From NCBI GenBank assembly GCA_036676475.1, contig JAKFCU010000088.1:62001-126000 (forward strand): a stretch of 64,000 bases of DNA, in the 5' to 3' direction. The position numbers and the translations under genes are program-made. Under the pieces are notes generated by a model that saw only the letters and a list, made by a program, of their open reading frames with translations, was not told the DNA's origin and made no database searches. This document shows positions 1 through 8,716 of the stretch, piece by piece. Numbering within the stretch: position 1 is the first letter of the stretch; each line of letters opens with the position of its first letter. This DNA comes from LC029 sp036676475. GTDB taxonomy: Bacteria > Bacillota > Bacilli > Aneurinibacillales > RAOX-1.

Positions 1-324
1 GATTGGTCTATTGAAGAAAAAGAAAGGCTGAAGGTCCTCTATTTGCGGGGGGCTGAGCACTTATCCCGCCTCTTCATCGAGGATGAGCAATATGATGAGG
101 CGATTGGATGTTGCGAAAGAATGCTCGTAATCGACTGTTACTCGGAGGAAGCCTACCGTATGATTATGTATTGCCATTGCATGAAAAATAACCGGGCTTT
201 GGCACTTAAATACTACAAGAAATGCGAAGAAAAGCTAGCTCGCGAGTTGGGCATTGAACCATCCCTGATCATCCGGGAATTATACGAAAAAATTCTGAAT
301 GCTGATTTCATTACATTAGCCTGA
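1..324 (+). CDS. C-terminal part of a BTAD-domain transcriptional regulator (partial)
   Basis: The reading frame is open from the first base, so this is the 3' end of a longer gene; 107 residues are visible. The sequence consists of helical TPR-like repeats (EAIGCCERMLVIDCYSEEAY, then LALKYYKKCEEKLARELGIE), typical of the bacterial transcriptional activation domain found in SARP/AfsR-like and some MalT-like regulators. The pattern 'ALKYYKKCEEKLARELGIEPS' is close to the family's 'AL..Y..L...L..ELG.EPS' ending. The DNA-binding part is outside the window. It lies directly upstream of, and in the same direction as, the transporter/CoA-transferase cluster, so it may regulate it; that is inference from position only. 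Confidence 0.8.
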   Translation, partial: DWSIEEKERLKVLYLRGAEHLSRLFIEDEQYDEAIGCCERMLVIDCYSEEAYRMIMYCHCMKNNRALALKYYKKCEEKLARELGIEPSLIIRELYEKILNADFITLA

Positions 325-340
325 TTTAATCAGGCTTTTC
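319..340 (+). terminator. Intrinsic terminator after the BTAD regulator
   Basis: AGCCTGAT-TTA-ATCAGGCT followed by TTTCC. The hairpin overlaps the stop codon of the upstream regulator and separates it from the transporter genes that start at 437. Confidence 0.65.
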
Positions 341-436
341 CTTGTACTTTTGTCTTGTAACTTCAGTGTAACCTAGTATTTTTATCATTGCCATAACATA
401 TTCTCAGAAAGATAATCTTGCAAAGCAGGTGAGCCT

Positions 437-1204
437 ATGAAACCTATCGTCCTGGAAACAAAGGATTTAACCATTTCCTTTGGAGGCCATACGGCTGTCA
501 ATCAAGTATCTCTTCAGGTACCGGCCAATGAGTTCAAGTCGATCATCGGACCGAATGGGGCCGGAAAAACAACATTTTTCAATCTATTGAGCGGTCAATT
601 GAAACCAACGATGGGCCAGGTCTTTTTCAAAGGCCAAGATGTGACAAACCTGCCTCCTGCCGAGCGGGCGCGGCTTGGAATTGGACGTTCATTCCAGATC
701 AGCAATATCTTTCCGCAATTGACTGTGTTGGAAAATGTCAGGCTAGCCGCCCAGGCACAGGCGGGGATCAAGTATAATTTCTTATCCCATTTCAGGAGAT
801 TTAAATCCTTTGAAGAAAAAGCCTATCAGCTTTTGAAAACGGTTTTATTAGATAAGAAGAGCGATCATATAGCCAAAACCTTGGCCCACGGAGAAAAGCG
901 CAAACTGGAAATTGCCATGCTTCTTGCACTGGAATCCGAGATTCTCCTCTTTGACGAACCGACGGCAGGGATGTCACTGGAAGAAGTGCCAGCTATTCTG
1001 GAAGTGATCCACCGAATTAAGGAAAAGAAAGACCGGACGATCATTTTGATCGAACACAAGATGGATATGGTATTGAATCTATCGGATACACTTACCGTGC
1101 TGTTCAATGGACAACTGCTGGCTGACGGTACTCCGGAAGAGATCATGAACAATGATCTTGTTCAATCTGCTTACTTGGGAGGGTTGTATGATGACGCTTC
1201 TTAA
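437..1204 (+). CDS. LivG-type ABC transporter ATP-binding protein
   Basis: ATPase subunit of a branched-chain amino acid (HAAT) type importer, acting at the cytoplasmic face of the membrane. Walker A is GPNGAGKT (residues 38-45), Walker B is EILLFDEPT (about 168-176), and the switch histidine is in LIEHKMDMV. The signature motif reads LAHGEKRKLEIA instead of the usual LSGGQ/LSYGEQR. Of 255 residues, normal for LivG. An RBS (AGGTGAG) precedes the ATG. It is the first gene of a run of LivF, LivH and LivM with tight spacing. No periplasmic-type binding protein is in this cluster, so substrate is unknown; the downstream hydrolase and CoA-transferase hint at an organic acid rather than an amino acid. 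Confidence 0.9.
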   Translation: MKPIVLETKDLTISFGGHTAVNQVSLQVPANEFKSIIGPNGAGKTTFFNLLSGQLKPTMGQVFFKGQDVTNLPPAERARLGIGRSFQISNIFPQLTVLENVRLAAQAQAGIKYNFLSHFRRFKSFEEKAYQLLKTVLLDKKSDHIAKTLAHGEKRKLEIAMLLALESEILLFDEPTAGMSLEEVPAILEVIHRIKEKKDRTIILIEHKMDMVLNLSDTLTVLFNGQLLADGTPEEIMNNDLVQSAYLGGLYDDAS

Positions 1205-1895
1205 AGTGGATCAAATTGAAACGCATATCGGACAGTATCATATTCTTCAGGGAGTTTCCTTTGAAGTGGCTCAAGGAGGGGTAACCGTCCTATTGGGGAG
1301 AAATGGGGCAGGCAAAACGACCACGCTGAGATCGATTATGGGCTTGAATCCGATCGCCAAGGGGAGGATCACCTTCAAAGGACAGGAAATCCACTCTTTT
1401 CCTACCTATACGATTGCTAAACAAGGAGTTGGATATGTGCCGGAGGATCAATCGATTTTTGGAGATTTGACCGTGGAAGAAAACATGAAAGTAGCCATGC
1501 AAAAGGAAGACGATAGGACAATGGCCAGTCTGGAATATATCCTGGAACTATTCCCGGATCTGAAAACATACTGGAAAAAGAAGGGGGGGTATCTCAGCGG
1601 TGGACAAAAGCAAATGCTCGCCATCTCCATGGCTTATGTAAATAACAATGAATTGCTGTTGATTGATGAGCCAAGCAAAGGGCTAGCCCCTATCATGGTG
1701 GAAAAAGTGATGGAATCCATCAATCAAATTAAGGAAAAGACAACGGTGGTGTTAGTGGAGCAAAATTTCATTATGGCCAGCGGGGTTGGGGATAGCTACT
1801 ATATTATCGATGACGGGCGTACCGCACATTCTGGGAGCATGTCTGAACTCAAGCAAGATGATAAGTTGAAGAAACAGTACTTGGGAATCGCGTAG
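1188..1895 (+). CDS. LivF-type ABC transporter ATP-binding protein
   Basis: Second ATPase of the HAAT importer. Walker A GRNGAGKT (residues 37-44), signature LSGGQKQMLAISMAY, Walker B ELLLIDEPSKGL. The start is taken at the ATG at 1188, directly behind GGAGGG (1178-1183); an upstream TTG at 1152 has no RBS. It overlaps the end of the LivG gene by 17 nt, indicating translational coupling. The GVGYVPEDQSIFGDLTVEENM segment is a LivF hallmark. UrtE-like or LivF-like cannot be separated from sequence alone. Confidence 0.88.
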   Translation: MMTLLKVDQIETHIGQYHILQGVSFEVAQGGVTVLLGRNGAGKTTTLRSIMGLNPIAKGRITFKGQEIHSFPTYTIAKQGVGYVPEDQSIFGDLTVEENMKVAMQKEDDRTMASLEYILELFPDLKTYWKKKGGYLSGGQKQMLAISMAYVNNNELLLIDEPSKGLAPIMVEKVMESINQIKEKTTVVLVEQNFIMASGVGDSYYIIDDGRTAHSGSMSELKQDDKLKKQYLGIA

Positions 1896-1909
1896 AGAGA
1901 GGTGGGGAG

Positions 1910-2770
1910 ATGGACTTGATTTTAACGCTTGGAGTTAATGGGCTCGCCACAGGAATGCTCATTTTCTTACTAGCCGCCGGACTGACTCTTATTTTCGGTT
2001 TGATGGATGTACTGAATTTTGCACATGGAGCATTTTTTGTGTGGGGAGCTTACGCAGGAGCTTGGATTTATATGGTAACAGGCAATTTTTTGGTTGGAAT
2101 CCTGGCAGGCATTCTAATAGGGCTTGCACTCGGCCTTGGCATGGAACGGTTCATCGTTCGTCCTGTCTATGGAAATCACATTCAACAGATTCTAATTACG
2201 ATGGGTGCCATGCTAGTGTTGACCGAGTTGATCAAAGTTTTCTGGGGTCCAAATCAGCAGATAATGCCCGTCCCCTCTTACTTAGATGGAAGCTGGCAGG
2301 TGGGGGAGCTGATTATTATTAAGTATCGAGTGTTTATCATCGTTATTGGGCTGCTCGTTTTAATTGGACTGGAGTATGTCATGAACAAAACCAAAACCGG
2401 TCTTATTGTCAGGGCGGGAGTCATCAACAAGGAAATGGTTCAGGCTTTGGGCATCAATATCAAAAAGGTATTTGCTCTTGTTTTCATGTTTGGTGCGGGG
2501 CTCGCTTCTCTGGGTGGGGTTCTGCTAGGACCTTATTCCGGAGCGATCAATCCTTCGATCGGGATGGAGAAAATGCTTCTAGCCTTCATTGTTGTAGTCA
2601 TCGGTGGGATGGGAAGCATTAAAGGGTCAGCTTTGGCGGGGATTCTAGTGGGATTGTCGGGAGCATTTATGGCCTACTATTTTCCGGAAGGCACACTTGC
2701 GGTTAATGTTCTATTGATGGCCATTGTTCTTTTGGTAAAACCCTCCGGATTATTCGGAGTAAAGGGGTGA
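1910..2770 (+). CDS. LivH-type ABC transporter permease
   Basis: Integral membrane permease with about eight hydrophobic segments over 286 residues. It carries the LivH features GLTLIFGLMDVLNFAHGAFFVWGAY near the N terminus and VVVIGGMGSIKGSALAG near the C terminus, which contact the ATPase. GGTGGGGAG just upstream of the ATG is the RBS. It forms the transport pore together with the LivM-type gene that follows, in one operon with the two ATPases. Confidence 0.9.
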   Translation: MDLILTLGVNGLATGMLIFLLAAGLTLIFGLMDVLNFAHGAFFVWGAYAGAWIYMVTGNFLVGILAGILIGLALGLGMERFIVRPVYGNHIQQILITMGAMLVLTELIKVFWGPNQQIMPVPSYLDGSWQVGELIIIKYRVFIIVIGLLVLIGLEYVMNKTKTGLIVRAGVINKEMVQALGINIKKVFALVFMFGAGLASLGGVLLGPYSGAINPSIGMEKMLLAFIVVVIGGMGSIKGSALAGILVGLSGAFMAYYFPEGTLAVNVLLMAIVLLVKPSGLFGVKG

Positions 2771-2775
2771 AAGGC

Positions 2776-3780
2776 ATGATGAGAACAGAGGTTAAACCGT
2801 TGCAGTCAACCATTGGGAAAACGGTGCTTGCAAATCGAGCGGTGGGCATCCAATTGATCGCTTTAGTGCTAATGCTCCTTTTGCCTTTGCTATTCGATTC
2901 AAGAAGCACGCTCATTTTGTTGTCGCAGGTCTATATTTTTGGCGTTTTCGCGATGTCCTACGACATTCTTCTCGGGTATACGGGAATCATTTCATTCGGG
3001 CATGCCATGTTTTTTGGAATCGGAGCGTATACCACGGGAATCATGATGAAGCAAACGGACAATACGTTGTTGATTTTGTTCGCTGCCATATGCATCGCCG
3101 CTTTTCTCGCTTTTTTGGTCAGCTTCCTGATCGGTATTTTGTCGCTGCGTCTCAAAGCTACCTTTTATGCCATGATCACTTTGGCTTTTGCCGAATTGTT
3201 TTTCATCCTTGCTGAGAAATGGCGCAGGCTTACCTTTGGGAATGATGGATTTACGTTCTCCATCCCTAAGGGTTTGAGCGATCGGCTTACGTTTTACTAT
3301 GTAGCTTGTATTTTTTTGGCTCTGATGTTTCTGTTTTTGAAAAGATTCATTGATTCACCGGTGGGGAAGGTATTGGTAGCCGTACGGGAAAATGAACAGC
3401 GTACGGAATCGCTGGGCTTTAAGGTGCTTCACTACAAAGTTATCGCCAATATTGTGGCGGGGGTAGCGGCTTCCCTGGCTGGGGTGATGTATGCCTTATC
3501 TATTAAATTCGTCAATACGTCCGTGTTCACGGTAGATAAAACGGTTGATGCACTTCTGATGACGATTGTGGGTGGAGTAGGGACACTATTCGGGCCGCTG
3601 CTTGGTTCGGTAATCATTCAATACGCTCATGAATCCTTGACTGAGTTGGCTAAAACACACTGGATCTTTGAACGCTGGCTGATTCTATTCGGTATCATTT
3701 ATATCTTGATTGTCATGTTCTTTCCAAAGGGGATTGTCGGGACAATCCGAGAGAAATGGATCGTATGGATAGATAAATAG
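2776..3780 (+). CDS. LivM-type ABC transporter permease
   Basis: Second permease of the importer, about 334 residues with around nine to ten hydrophobic segments. LLGYTGIISFGHAMFFGIGAY and TIVGGVGTLFGPLLGS are the conserved LivM segments. The ATG at 2776 lies 6-8 nt behind AAAGGGGTG (2761-2769); a GTG at 2767 overlaps the LivH stop and is an alternative, but it falls inside the ribosome binding sequence. Last transporter gene before the alpha/beta hydrolase. Confidence 0.87.
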   Translation: MMRTEVKPLQSTIGKTVLANRAVGIQLIALVLMLLLPLLFDSRSTLILLSQVYIFGVFAMSYDILLGYTGIISFGHAMFFGIGAYTTGIMMKQTDNTLLILFAAICIAAFLAFLVSFLIGILSLRLKATFYAMITLAFAELFFILAEKWRRLTFGNDGFTFSIPKGLSDRLTFYYVACIFLALMFLFLKRFIDSPVGKVLVAVRENEQRTESLGFKVLHYKVIANIVAGVAASLAGVMYALSIKFVNTSVFTVDKTVDALLMTIVGGVGTLFGPLLGSVIIQYAHESLTELAKTHWIFERWLILFGIIYILIVMFFPKGIVGTIREKWIVWIDK

Positions 3781-3813
3781 TATGGGAACCACCCATGAAT
3801 GGAGGTTCAACTA

Positions 3814-4578
3814 GTGAATCAATTAAATGTAAACAATTTCTTAATGGCCTATGAGAAATTAGGCAATAGACCTGAGAACGTGGTGCTTATTCATGGTAAT
3901 TTGGCCAGTAAGCGCTGGTGGAATTTGGTGAAAGGGAAATTGGCAGAGCGATTTACGGTGTACATGATCGATTTAAGGGGATGTGGGGAATCTGAGCAGC
4001 CGACAGGAGGCTATTCCGTTCCGCAATATGGAGATGATGTGGCAGCCTTCATTCAGCGGTTAGGTCTTAACAAGGTTTCCTTAGTTGGCCATTCGATGGG
4101 AGGAGCCATTGCTATGGATGTGGCCTCTAAGCTTCCGGAGTTCATTGATAGAGTTGTTCTTTTAAATCCCGCACCCGTATCCGGTTACTCTGTAACGGAA
4201 GAGAAGTTGGAGTTAATCAAAAAATATTCGGAAGATCGCGAACTACTTAAGCTAGCTTTGGCTGCCACCGTTCCGTCATATTCTCATCTACCCTTCTTTT
4301 TGCAGCTTTTTGAAGATGCCTTGCGTACTGCATTCACCGCGGTGCACAATGTTTGTTCTCTATCAGAGGTCGATTATACGTTATGGGCGAAACAGTTTTC
4401 CCGTCCGGTCCTGCTTCTCTATGGAGAACAGGATAATCTAATTCCATTAGATGCAATGGAAAAGACCCGTAACATTTTTCCAAAGTGTACGTTGATTACG
4501 CATTCGGGTGTGGGACATTCTCCGCAGGTGGAAGATCCCGAGTGGTTCATTAAACAAATGGTTTGCTTTTTTGAATAA
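3814..4578 (+). CDS. Alpha/beta-fold hydrolase
   Basis: Soluble esterase/lactonase-type hydrolase of 254 residues. The nucleophile elbow is VGHSMGG, the acid is in LLYGEQDNLIP and the histidine in GVGHSPQVEDPEWF, so the Ser-Asp-His triad is complete; HGNLASKRWW supplies the oxyanion region. Start at GTG 3814 is chosen because GGAGG (3801-3805) lies 8 nt upstream; an ATG at 3799 would sit on the RBS. Position between a HAAT importer and a 3-oxoacid CoA-transferase resembles the arrangement of PcaD-like enol-lactonases next to PcaIJ, but a thioesterase or general esterase is equally possible. Confidence 0.85.
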   Translation: MNQLNVNNFLMAYEKLGNRPENVVLIHGNLASKRWWNLVKGKLAERFTVYMIDLRGCGESEQPTGGYSVPQYGDDVAAFIQRLGLNKVSLVGHSMGGAIAMDVASKLPEFIDRVVLLNPAPVSGYSVTEEKLELIKKYSEDRELLKLALAATVPSYSHLPFFLQLFEDALRTAFTAVHNVCSLSEVDYTLWAKQFSRPVLLLYGEQDNLIPLDAMEKTRNIFPKCTLITHSGVGHSPQVEDPEWFIKQMVCFFE

Positions 4579-4628
4579 ACAAACATCTTAAGAAATTTCT
4601 ATACAAGAAAATCAAGGGAGAGATGGAA

Positions 4629-5333
4629 ATGTATCAAGGAAAAATGGTTCAGAATATCAACGATGCTATCCAAGACATACAGGACGGGGCGACTTTAATC
4701 GTTGGAGGCTTCGGTTTGTGCGGCATTCCTGAAAACGCGATCCTCGCTTTGAGGGATAAAGAAGTCAAGAATTTAACGGTGGTGAGTAACAACTGTGGAG
4801 TAGATGATTGGGGACTCGGTCTTCTTTTGGCCAATAGGCAAATCAAAAAAATGGTTTCTTCCTATGTGGGAGAAAACAAAATTTTTGAGCAGCAATTTCT
4901 AAGCGGAGAATTAGAGGTGGAATTAGTACCACAAGGAACGCTAGCGGAGCGGATGCGTGCCGGCGGGGCTGGAATACCTGGTTTTTATACGGTGACAGGG
5001 GTAGGAACACCTATTGCCGAAGGAAAGGAACAAAGAGAATTCAACGGACGAACCTTTATTCTCGAACATGGTATCGTGGGGGATTTTGCTCTTGTGAAAG
5101 CATGGAAAGCGGATCCTCTTGGGAATTTAGTATTCAGAAAGACGGCCCGAAACTTTAATCCACTAGCTGCTATGGCTGGAAAGATTACGATAGTTGAGGT
5201 AGAGGAAATCGTGGAAGTCGGCGAATTAGACCCGGATGAAATCCATACACCAGGTATCTATGTACAACGTGTTGTACTAGGAGCGAACTATGAAAAACGT
5301 ATCGAAAGACGTACTCTTCATCAAGCCCTATAA
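4629..5333 (+). CDS. scoA: 3-oxoacid CoA-transferase, subunit A
   Basis: Alpha subunit of a heterodimeric family I CoA-transferase, which moves CoA from succinyl-CoA (or acetyl-CoA) to a 3-oxoacid such as acetoacetate or 3-oxoadipate. The family signature GGFGLCGIPEN is near residue 26, and the GGAGIPGFYTVTGVGT segment and DFALVKAWKADPLGN are conserved. RBS AAGGGAG (4614-4620) favours the ATG at 4629 over that at 4623. Subunit B follows directly. Whether the substrate is acetoacetate (ScoA/AtoD) or 3-oxoadipate (PcaI) cannot be told from the sequence. Confidence 0.9.
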   Translation: MYQGKMVQNINDAIQDIQDGATLIVGGFGLCGIPENAILALRDKEVKNLTVVSNNCGVDDWGLGLLLANRQIKKMVSSYVGENKIFEQQFLSGELEVELVPQGTLAERMRAGGAGIPGFYTVTGVGTPIAEGKEQREFNGRTFILEHGIVGDFALVKAWKADPLGNLVFRKTARNFNPLAAMAGKITIVEVEEIVEVGELDPDEIHTPGIYVQRVVLGANYEKRIERRTLHQAL

Positions 5334-5349
5334 GGAGGTATATATACCA

Positions 5350-6009
5350 ATGGATAGCCGTTTAATCATTGTCAAGCGTGCCGTGATGGAAATTCAAGAT
5401 GGAATGAATGTTAATCTAGGGATTGGGATGCCTACGCTTATTGCCAACGAAATCCCGCAGGACTACAATGTATTGCTTCAATCTGAAAACGGGTTATTGG
5501 GGATTGGGCCTTTTCCTCTGAAAGGAAACGAAGATCCAGATTTGATCAATGCAGGAAAAGAAACGGTATCCGCTGTGCCGGGTGCTTCTTATTTTGACAG
5601 TGCGGAATCATTTGCGATGATCCGTGGAGGACATATTGACCTGGCCATCCTAGGTGGGATGGAAGTTTCTGAAAACGGGGATTTGGCCAACTGGATGATC
5701 CCCGGGAAAATGGTGAAAGGCATGGGCGGAGCCATGGACTTGGTCAACGGAGCCAAACGAGTGGTTATAATAATGGAACATGTGAATAAGCACGGCGAAT
5801 CAAAAGTGAAAAAGGAATGTACCCTTCCTTTAACCGGAAAGCAAGTGGTACAGCGTTTAATAACCGATTTGGCTGTATTCGATTTTAAGCCGGAAGGCAT
5901 GGTATTGATTGAAACGCAAGAGGGGGTAACGGTGAAAGAGGTACACGAGAAGACAGAAGCTTCCTTTACGCTTAGCAAAGAATTGTTAAATAGAGAATTA
6001 AAAATATAA
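5350..6009 (+). CDS. scoB: 3-oxoacid CoA-transferase, subunit B
   Basis: Beta subunit, 219 residues, carrying the catalytic glutamate in SENGLLGIGPFP (the ENG motif of family I CoA-transferases). NLGIGMPTLIANEIP, GGHIDLAILGGMEVSENGDLANWMIPGK and GMGGAMDLVNGAKRVVI are conserved. The start is set by AAGGAGG (5331-5337), about 12 nt before the ATG at 5350; the upstream in-frame ATG at 5290 lies inside the subunit A gene and lacks an RBS. The two subunits act as a complex in the cytoplasm. Confidence 0.92.
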   Translation: MDSRLIIVKRAVMEIQDGMNVNLGIGMPTLIANEIPQDYNVLLQSENGLLGIGPFPLKGNEDPDLINAGKETVSAVPGASYFDSAESFAMIRGGHIDLAILGGMEVSENGDLANWMIPGKMVKGMGGAMDLVNGAKRVVIIMEHVNKHGESKVKKECTLPLTGKQVVQRLITDLAVFDFKPEGMVLIETQEGVTVKEVHEKTEASFTLSKELLNRELKI

Positions 6010-6048
6010 AAGAAATATTCTGTAAAAATCAATATAGTATTTCCTTTC

Positions 6049-6076
6049 TTGACATTTTTCAAGACTTTGGTAGAAT
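6049..6076 (+). promoter_or_regulatory. Probable sigma-A promoter of guaA
   Basis: TTGACA (6049-6054), 16-nt spacer, TAGAAT (6071-6076). It lies downstream of scoB and about 175 nt before guaA, leaving a long leader. A CGAAC core (6092-6096), as found in PurR boxes, lies just after the -10, but only half the box matches. Confidence 0.65.
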
Positions 6077-6141
6077 AAACTCGTCAAAAGTCGAACGTTA
6101 TTCTAAATTTGTTTGAAGAATGTCAAGGAACAGCTTGTGAT

Positions 6142-6190
6142 GCCGATTTTCCTTTCCATATTCAAGAAAAGGAAAATCGGCTTTATGTTT
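6142..6190 (+). terminator. Leader terminator upstream of guaA
   Basis: Fourteen-base stem GCCGATTTTCCTTT (6142-6155) pairing with AAAGGAAAATCGGC (6168-6181), followed by TTTATGTTTTAT. It lies between the promoter at 6049 and guaA, inside the leader, so it is likely an attenuator. No recognised riboswitch aptamer was seen in the 65 nt between promoter and hairpin. Confidence 0.65.
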
Positions 6191-6250
6191 TATCTCTAAA
6201 AGAGAATACTAATACATAGTGAACTTTCGCAAAAAATAGGAGGACATGAC

Positions 6251-7789
6251 ATGGATAGACCGAATGAAATCGTAGTTGTACTGGATTTTGGTGGGCAATA
6301 CAACCAGTTGATTGCAAGGCGTGTTAGAGATCTAGGAGTCTACAGCGAGTTGTTACCCTACAATACCTCCGTTGAAAAAATCCAAGAGTTAAATCCAAAG
6401 GGAATTATTTTTTCCGGAGGCCCGGCAAGCGTGTATGAAGAGAAATCCCCTATGGCGGATGAAAAAATTTATGATCTTGGAATTCCAGTCCTTGGGATTT
6501 GCTATGGAATGCAGCTTATGACTCATCATCTACAAGGAAGAGTGGAAAGAGCCAACAAAAGAGAATATGGAAAAGCAATCATCAATGTAACAAATGAAAG
6601 TCCGTTTTTTGGAGAACTGGATAAGAACCAAAATGTTTGGATGAGCCATGGCGATTTAGTGGTAGAAACGCCAGTAGGATTCCGCATTGATGCTAGCAGT
6701 GAACATTGCCCGATTGCAGCGATGAGCCATCCTGAAAAGAATCTTTATGCTGTACAGTTCCATCCGGAAGTTCGTCATTCCGAGTATGGAAACGAAATGA
6801 TTAAGAATTTCCTTTTTAACGTTTGTAAGTGTGAAGGCAATTGGTCTATGGAGGATTTTATTGAACAGCAAATCCAAGAGATCAAGGAAATGGTTGGCGA
6901 CAAAAAGGTTCTTTGTGCCCTGAGTGGTGGAGTGGATTCATCGGTAGTAGCTGTTTTGATTCATAAAGCGATTGGCGATCAGCTCACTTGTATGTTTATT
7001 GATCATGGCTTGCTTCGAAAAGGGGAAGCGGAAAGCGTGATGGAAACCTTCAGTGAAGGCTTTCATATGAATGTGATCAAGATTGATGCCCAAGAACGCT
7101 TCTTGGGTAAGCTTAAAGGCGTTTCCGATCCGGAACAAAAACGGAAGATTATTGGAAATGAGTTTATTTATGTGTTTGAAGAAGAGTCAAGCAAATTAGA
7201 AGGAATGGATTTCCTTGCCCAGGGAACTCTTTATACCGATATTGTCGAAAGCGGAACAGCAACAGCACAAACCATTAAATCTCATCATAATGTCGGCGGA
7301 CTGCCAGAGGATATGAGACTGAAATTGATTGAACCGCTTAAAACTTTGTTTAAGGATGAAGTGCGTAAGGTTGGAGAAGAACTCGGCCTTCCCCGCGAAA
7401 TTGTATGGCGTCAGCCATTCCCTGGGCCTGGACTTGGCATTCGGGTGATTGGAGCAATTACCGAAGATAAATTAGAGATTGTTCGTGAATCGGATGCTAT
7501 TCTTCGGGAAGAAATCAAAAATGCTGGCTTAGATCGTGAAATCTGGCAGTACTTCACGGCGCTTCCGGATATGAAGAGTGTAGGCGTCATGGGGGATTCC
7601 CGTACCTATTCTTATACCGTGGGGATTCGTGCGGTTACCTCGATTGATGGGATGACGGCAGACTGGGCAAGAATCCCTTTTGATATATTAGAGAAAATCT
7701 CCGTTCGTATTGTGAACGAAGTGGAAAATGTCAATCGAGTGGTGTATGATATCACATCTAAGCCACCAGCAACAATTGAGTGGGAATAG
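6251..7789 (+). CDS. guaA: GMP synthase (glutamine-hydrolysing)
   Basis: Converts XMP to GMP with glutamine and ATP, the last step to guanine nucleotides. Domain order: class I glutamine amidotransferase with nucleophile C84 in LGICYGMQ and the HPE triad in QFHPEVRHSEYG; ATP pyrophosphatase domain with PP-loop ALSGGVDSSVVAVL (about 223); C-terminal dimerisation domain ending KPPATIEWE, as in the family. 512 residues, the usual length. RBS TAGGAGGACATGAC precedes the ATG. Single gene behind its own promoter and leader terminator, directly upstream of the guanine riboswitch, so guanine metabolism genes are clustered here. Confidence 0.98.
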   Translation: MDRPNEIVVVLDFGGQYNQLIARRVRDLGVYSELLPYNTSVEKIQELNPKGIIFSGGPASVYEEKSPMADEKIYDLGIPVLGICYGMQLMTHHLQGRVERANKREYGKAIINVTNESPFFGELDKNQNVWMSHGDLVVETPVGFRIDASSEHCPIAAMSHPEKNLYAVQFHPEVRHSEYGNEMIKNFLFNVCKCEGNWSMEDFIEQQIQEIKEMVGDKKVLCALSGGVDSSVVAVLIHKAIGDQLTCMFIDHGLLRKGEAESVMETFSEGFHMNVIKIDAQERFLGKLKGVSDPEQKRKIIGNEFIYVFEEESSKLEGMDFLAQGTLYTDIVESGTATAQTIKSHHNVGGLPEDMRLKLIEPLKTLFKDEVRKVGEELGLPREIVWRQPFPGPGLGIRVIGAITEDKLEIVRESDAILREEIKNAGLDREIWQYFTALPDMKSVGVMGDSRTYSYTVGIRAVTSIDGMTADWARIPFDILEKISVRIVNEVENVNRVVYDITSKPPATIEWE

Positions 7790-7921
7790 CAGCTTAACGT
7801 TCGCGTTCTGTGTTGATTTATTTTTTTGATCCACTGTCACTGTATGTTTAAATTGCTGAAAACACGATCGATACCGACAGGCATAGTACCCATATAGCTT
7901 TCTTAAAACTTAATATTCAGC

Positions 7922-7992
7922 ATTTCGTATAATCTCAAGGATATGGCTTGAAAGTTTCTACCGGGCTGCCGTAAATAGCCTGACTACGAAAT
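7922..7992 (+). promoter_or_regulatory. Guanine riboswitch aptamer (purine riboswitch)
   Basis: Complete purine aptamer: P1 stem ATTTCGTA (7922-7929) with TACGAAAT (7985-7992), P2 CTCAAGG/CTTGAAAG with loop ATATGG, junction GTTTCTACC, P3 GGGCTG..CCGTAAAT..AGCC. The J3/1 strand reads GACTACG, so the discriminating base is C (guanine/hypoxanthine type, not adenine). Purine riboswitches of this form switch transcription off when guanine is bound. It precedes a terminator and the truncated permease gene. Confidence 0.95.
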
Positions 7993-8046
7993 GGTTTGTG
8001 GTGTGTGGTTAAAACCTGCATTATTTAAACTATTTTTGTAGATATT

Positions 8047-8087
8047 AAAGCCTAAGTAGAGTTTCTATGACTACTTAGGCTTTTGTT
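8047..8087 (+). terminator. Riboswitch expression-platform terminator
   Basis: AAAGCCTAAGTAG (8047-8059) pairs with CTACTTAGGCTTT (8071-8083), followed by TTGTTATT. It lies 55 nt after the guanine aptamer and just before the pbuG start, the usual place for the regulated terminator. Confidence 0.85.
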
Positions 8088-8116
8088 ATTTACAGCACGT
8101 GAAGGAGAATCGATTC

Positions 8117-8692
8117 ATGGTAAATCAACAAACGTCAGCAAGAACGGAGATTATTGCTGGTATCACAACCTTTGTCACGATGGCCTATATCTTGTTCGTC
8201 AATCCATCGATTTTATCAAGCACTGGCATGGATGCAAATGCTATATTTCTAGCCACTGCCATTGGAGCGGGGATCGTGTCCATTCTCATGGGATTGATCG
8301 TAAAAGCGCCTATTGCTTTAGCTCTGGGGATGGGATTGAATGCTTACTTTGCCATCGTTGTAGCACCGAACGGTATGATGACCTGGCAAACCGCACTAGC
8401 TGCCGTATTTATCTCAGGTATAATATTTCTTATTTTAACGATGACAGGTTTTCGTCAAGCCTTAGTTGATGCAGTTCCAGAAGGGTTGAAGCATGGAATA
8501 ACAGCTGGAATTGGTCTATTTATTACTCTTTTAGGATTGAAACTATCGCAATTGATTCAATTGCAGGCTGCTCCGATTCCACCTACGTTGGAAGCGATGC
8601 AGAAAGGTGCACCTGTTGATCTGTTGCACTTTGAATGGAATTTACATAATATTCGTCATGTCATAGGGCATCGCAAGATGTCTTTTTCTTAA
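8117..8692 (+). pseudogene. pbuG: Truncated guanine/hypoxanthine permease (PbuG-like)
   Basis: N-terminal part of an NCS2/AzgA-family purine permease: EIIAGITTFVTMAYILFVNPSIL, ALGMGLNAYFAIVV and VPEGLKHGITAGIGLFITLLGLKL match the first five or so membrane segments. The family is about 430 residues; here the frame ends after 191, and the last 15 residues (NIRHVIGHRKMSFS) are not permease-like. AAGGAG (8102-8107) lies 9 nt before the ATG. The downstream half is missing, with the PurBox region of the pur operon following at once, so a deletion fused the two. Transport function is almost certainly lost; the upstream riboswitch is intact. Confidence 0.85.
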
Positions 8693-8716
8693 ATATTTCG
8701 AGGATGATTACGGTGA

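Noticed and set aside
8083..8469. Open frame of 128 codons overlapping the permease remnant
   Set aside because: Out of frame with the clear NCS2 permease similarity, Cys/His-rich nonsense composition.
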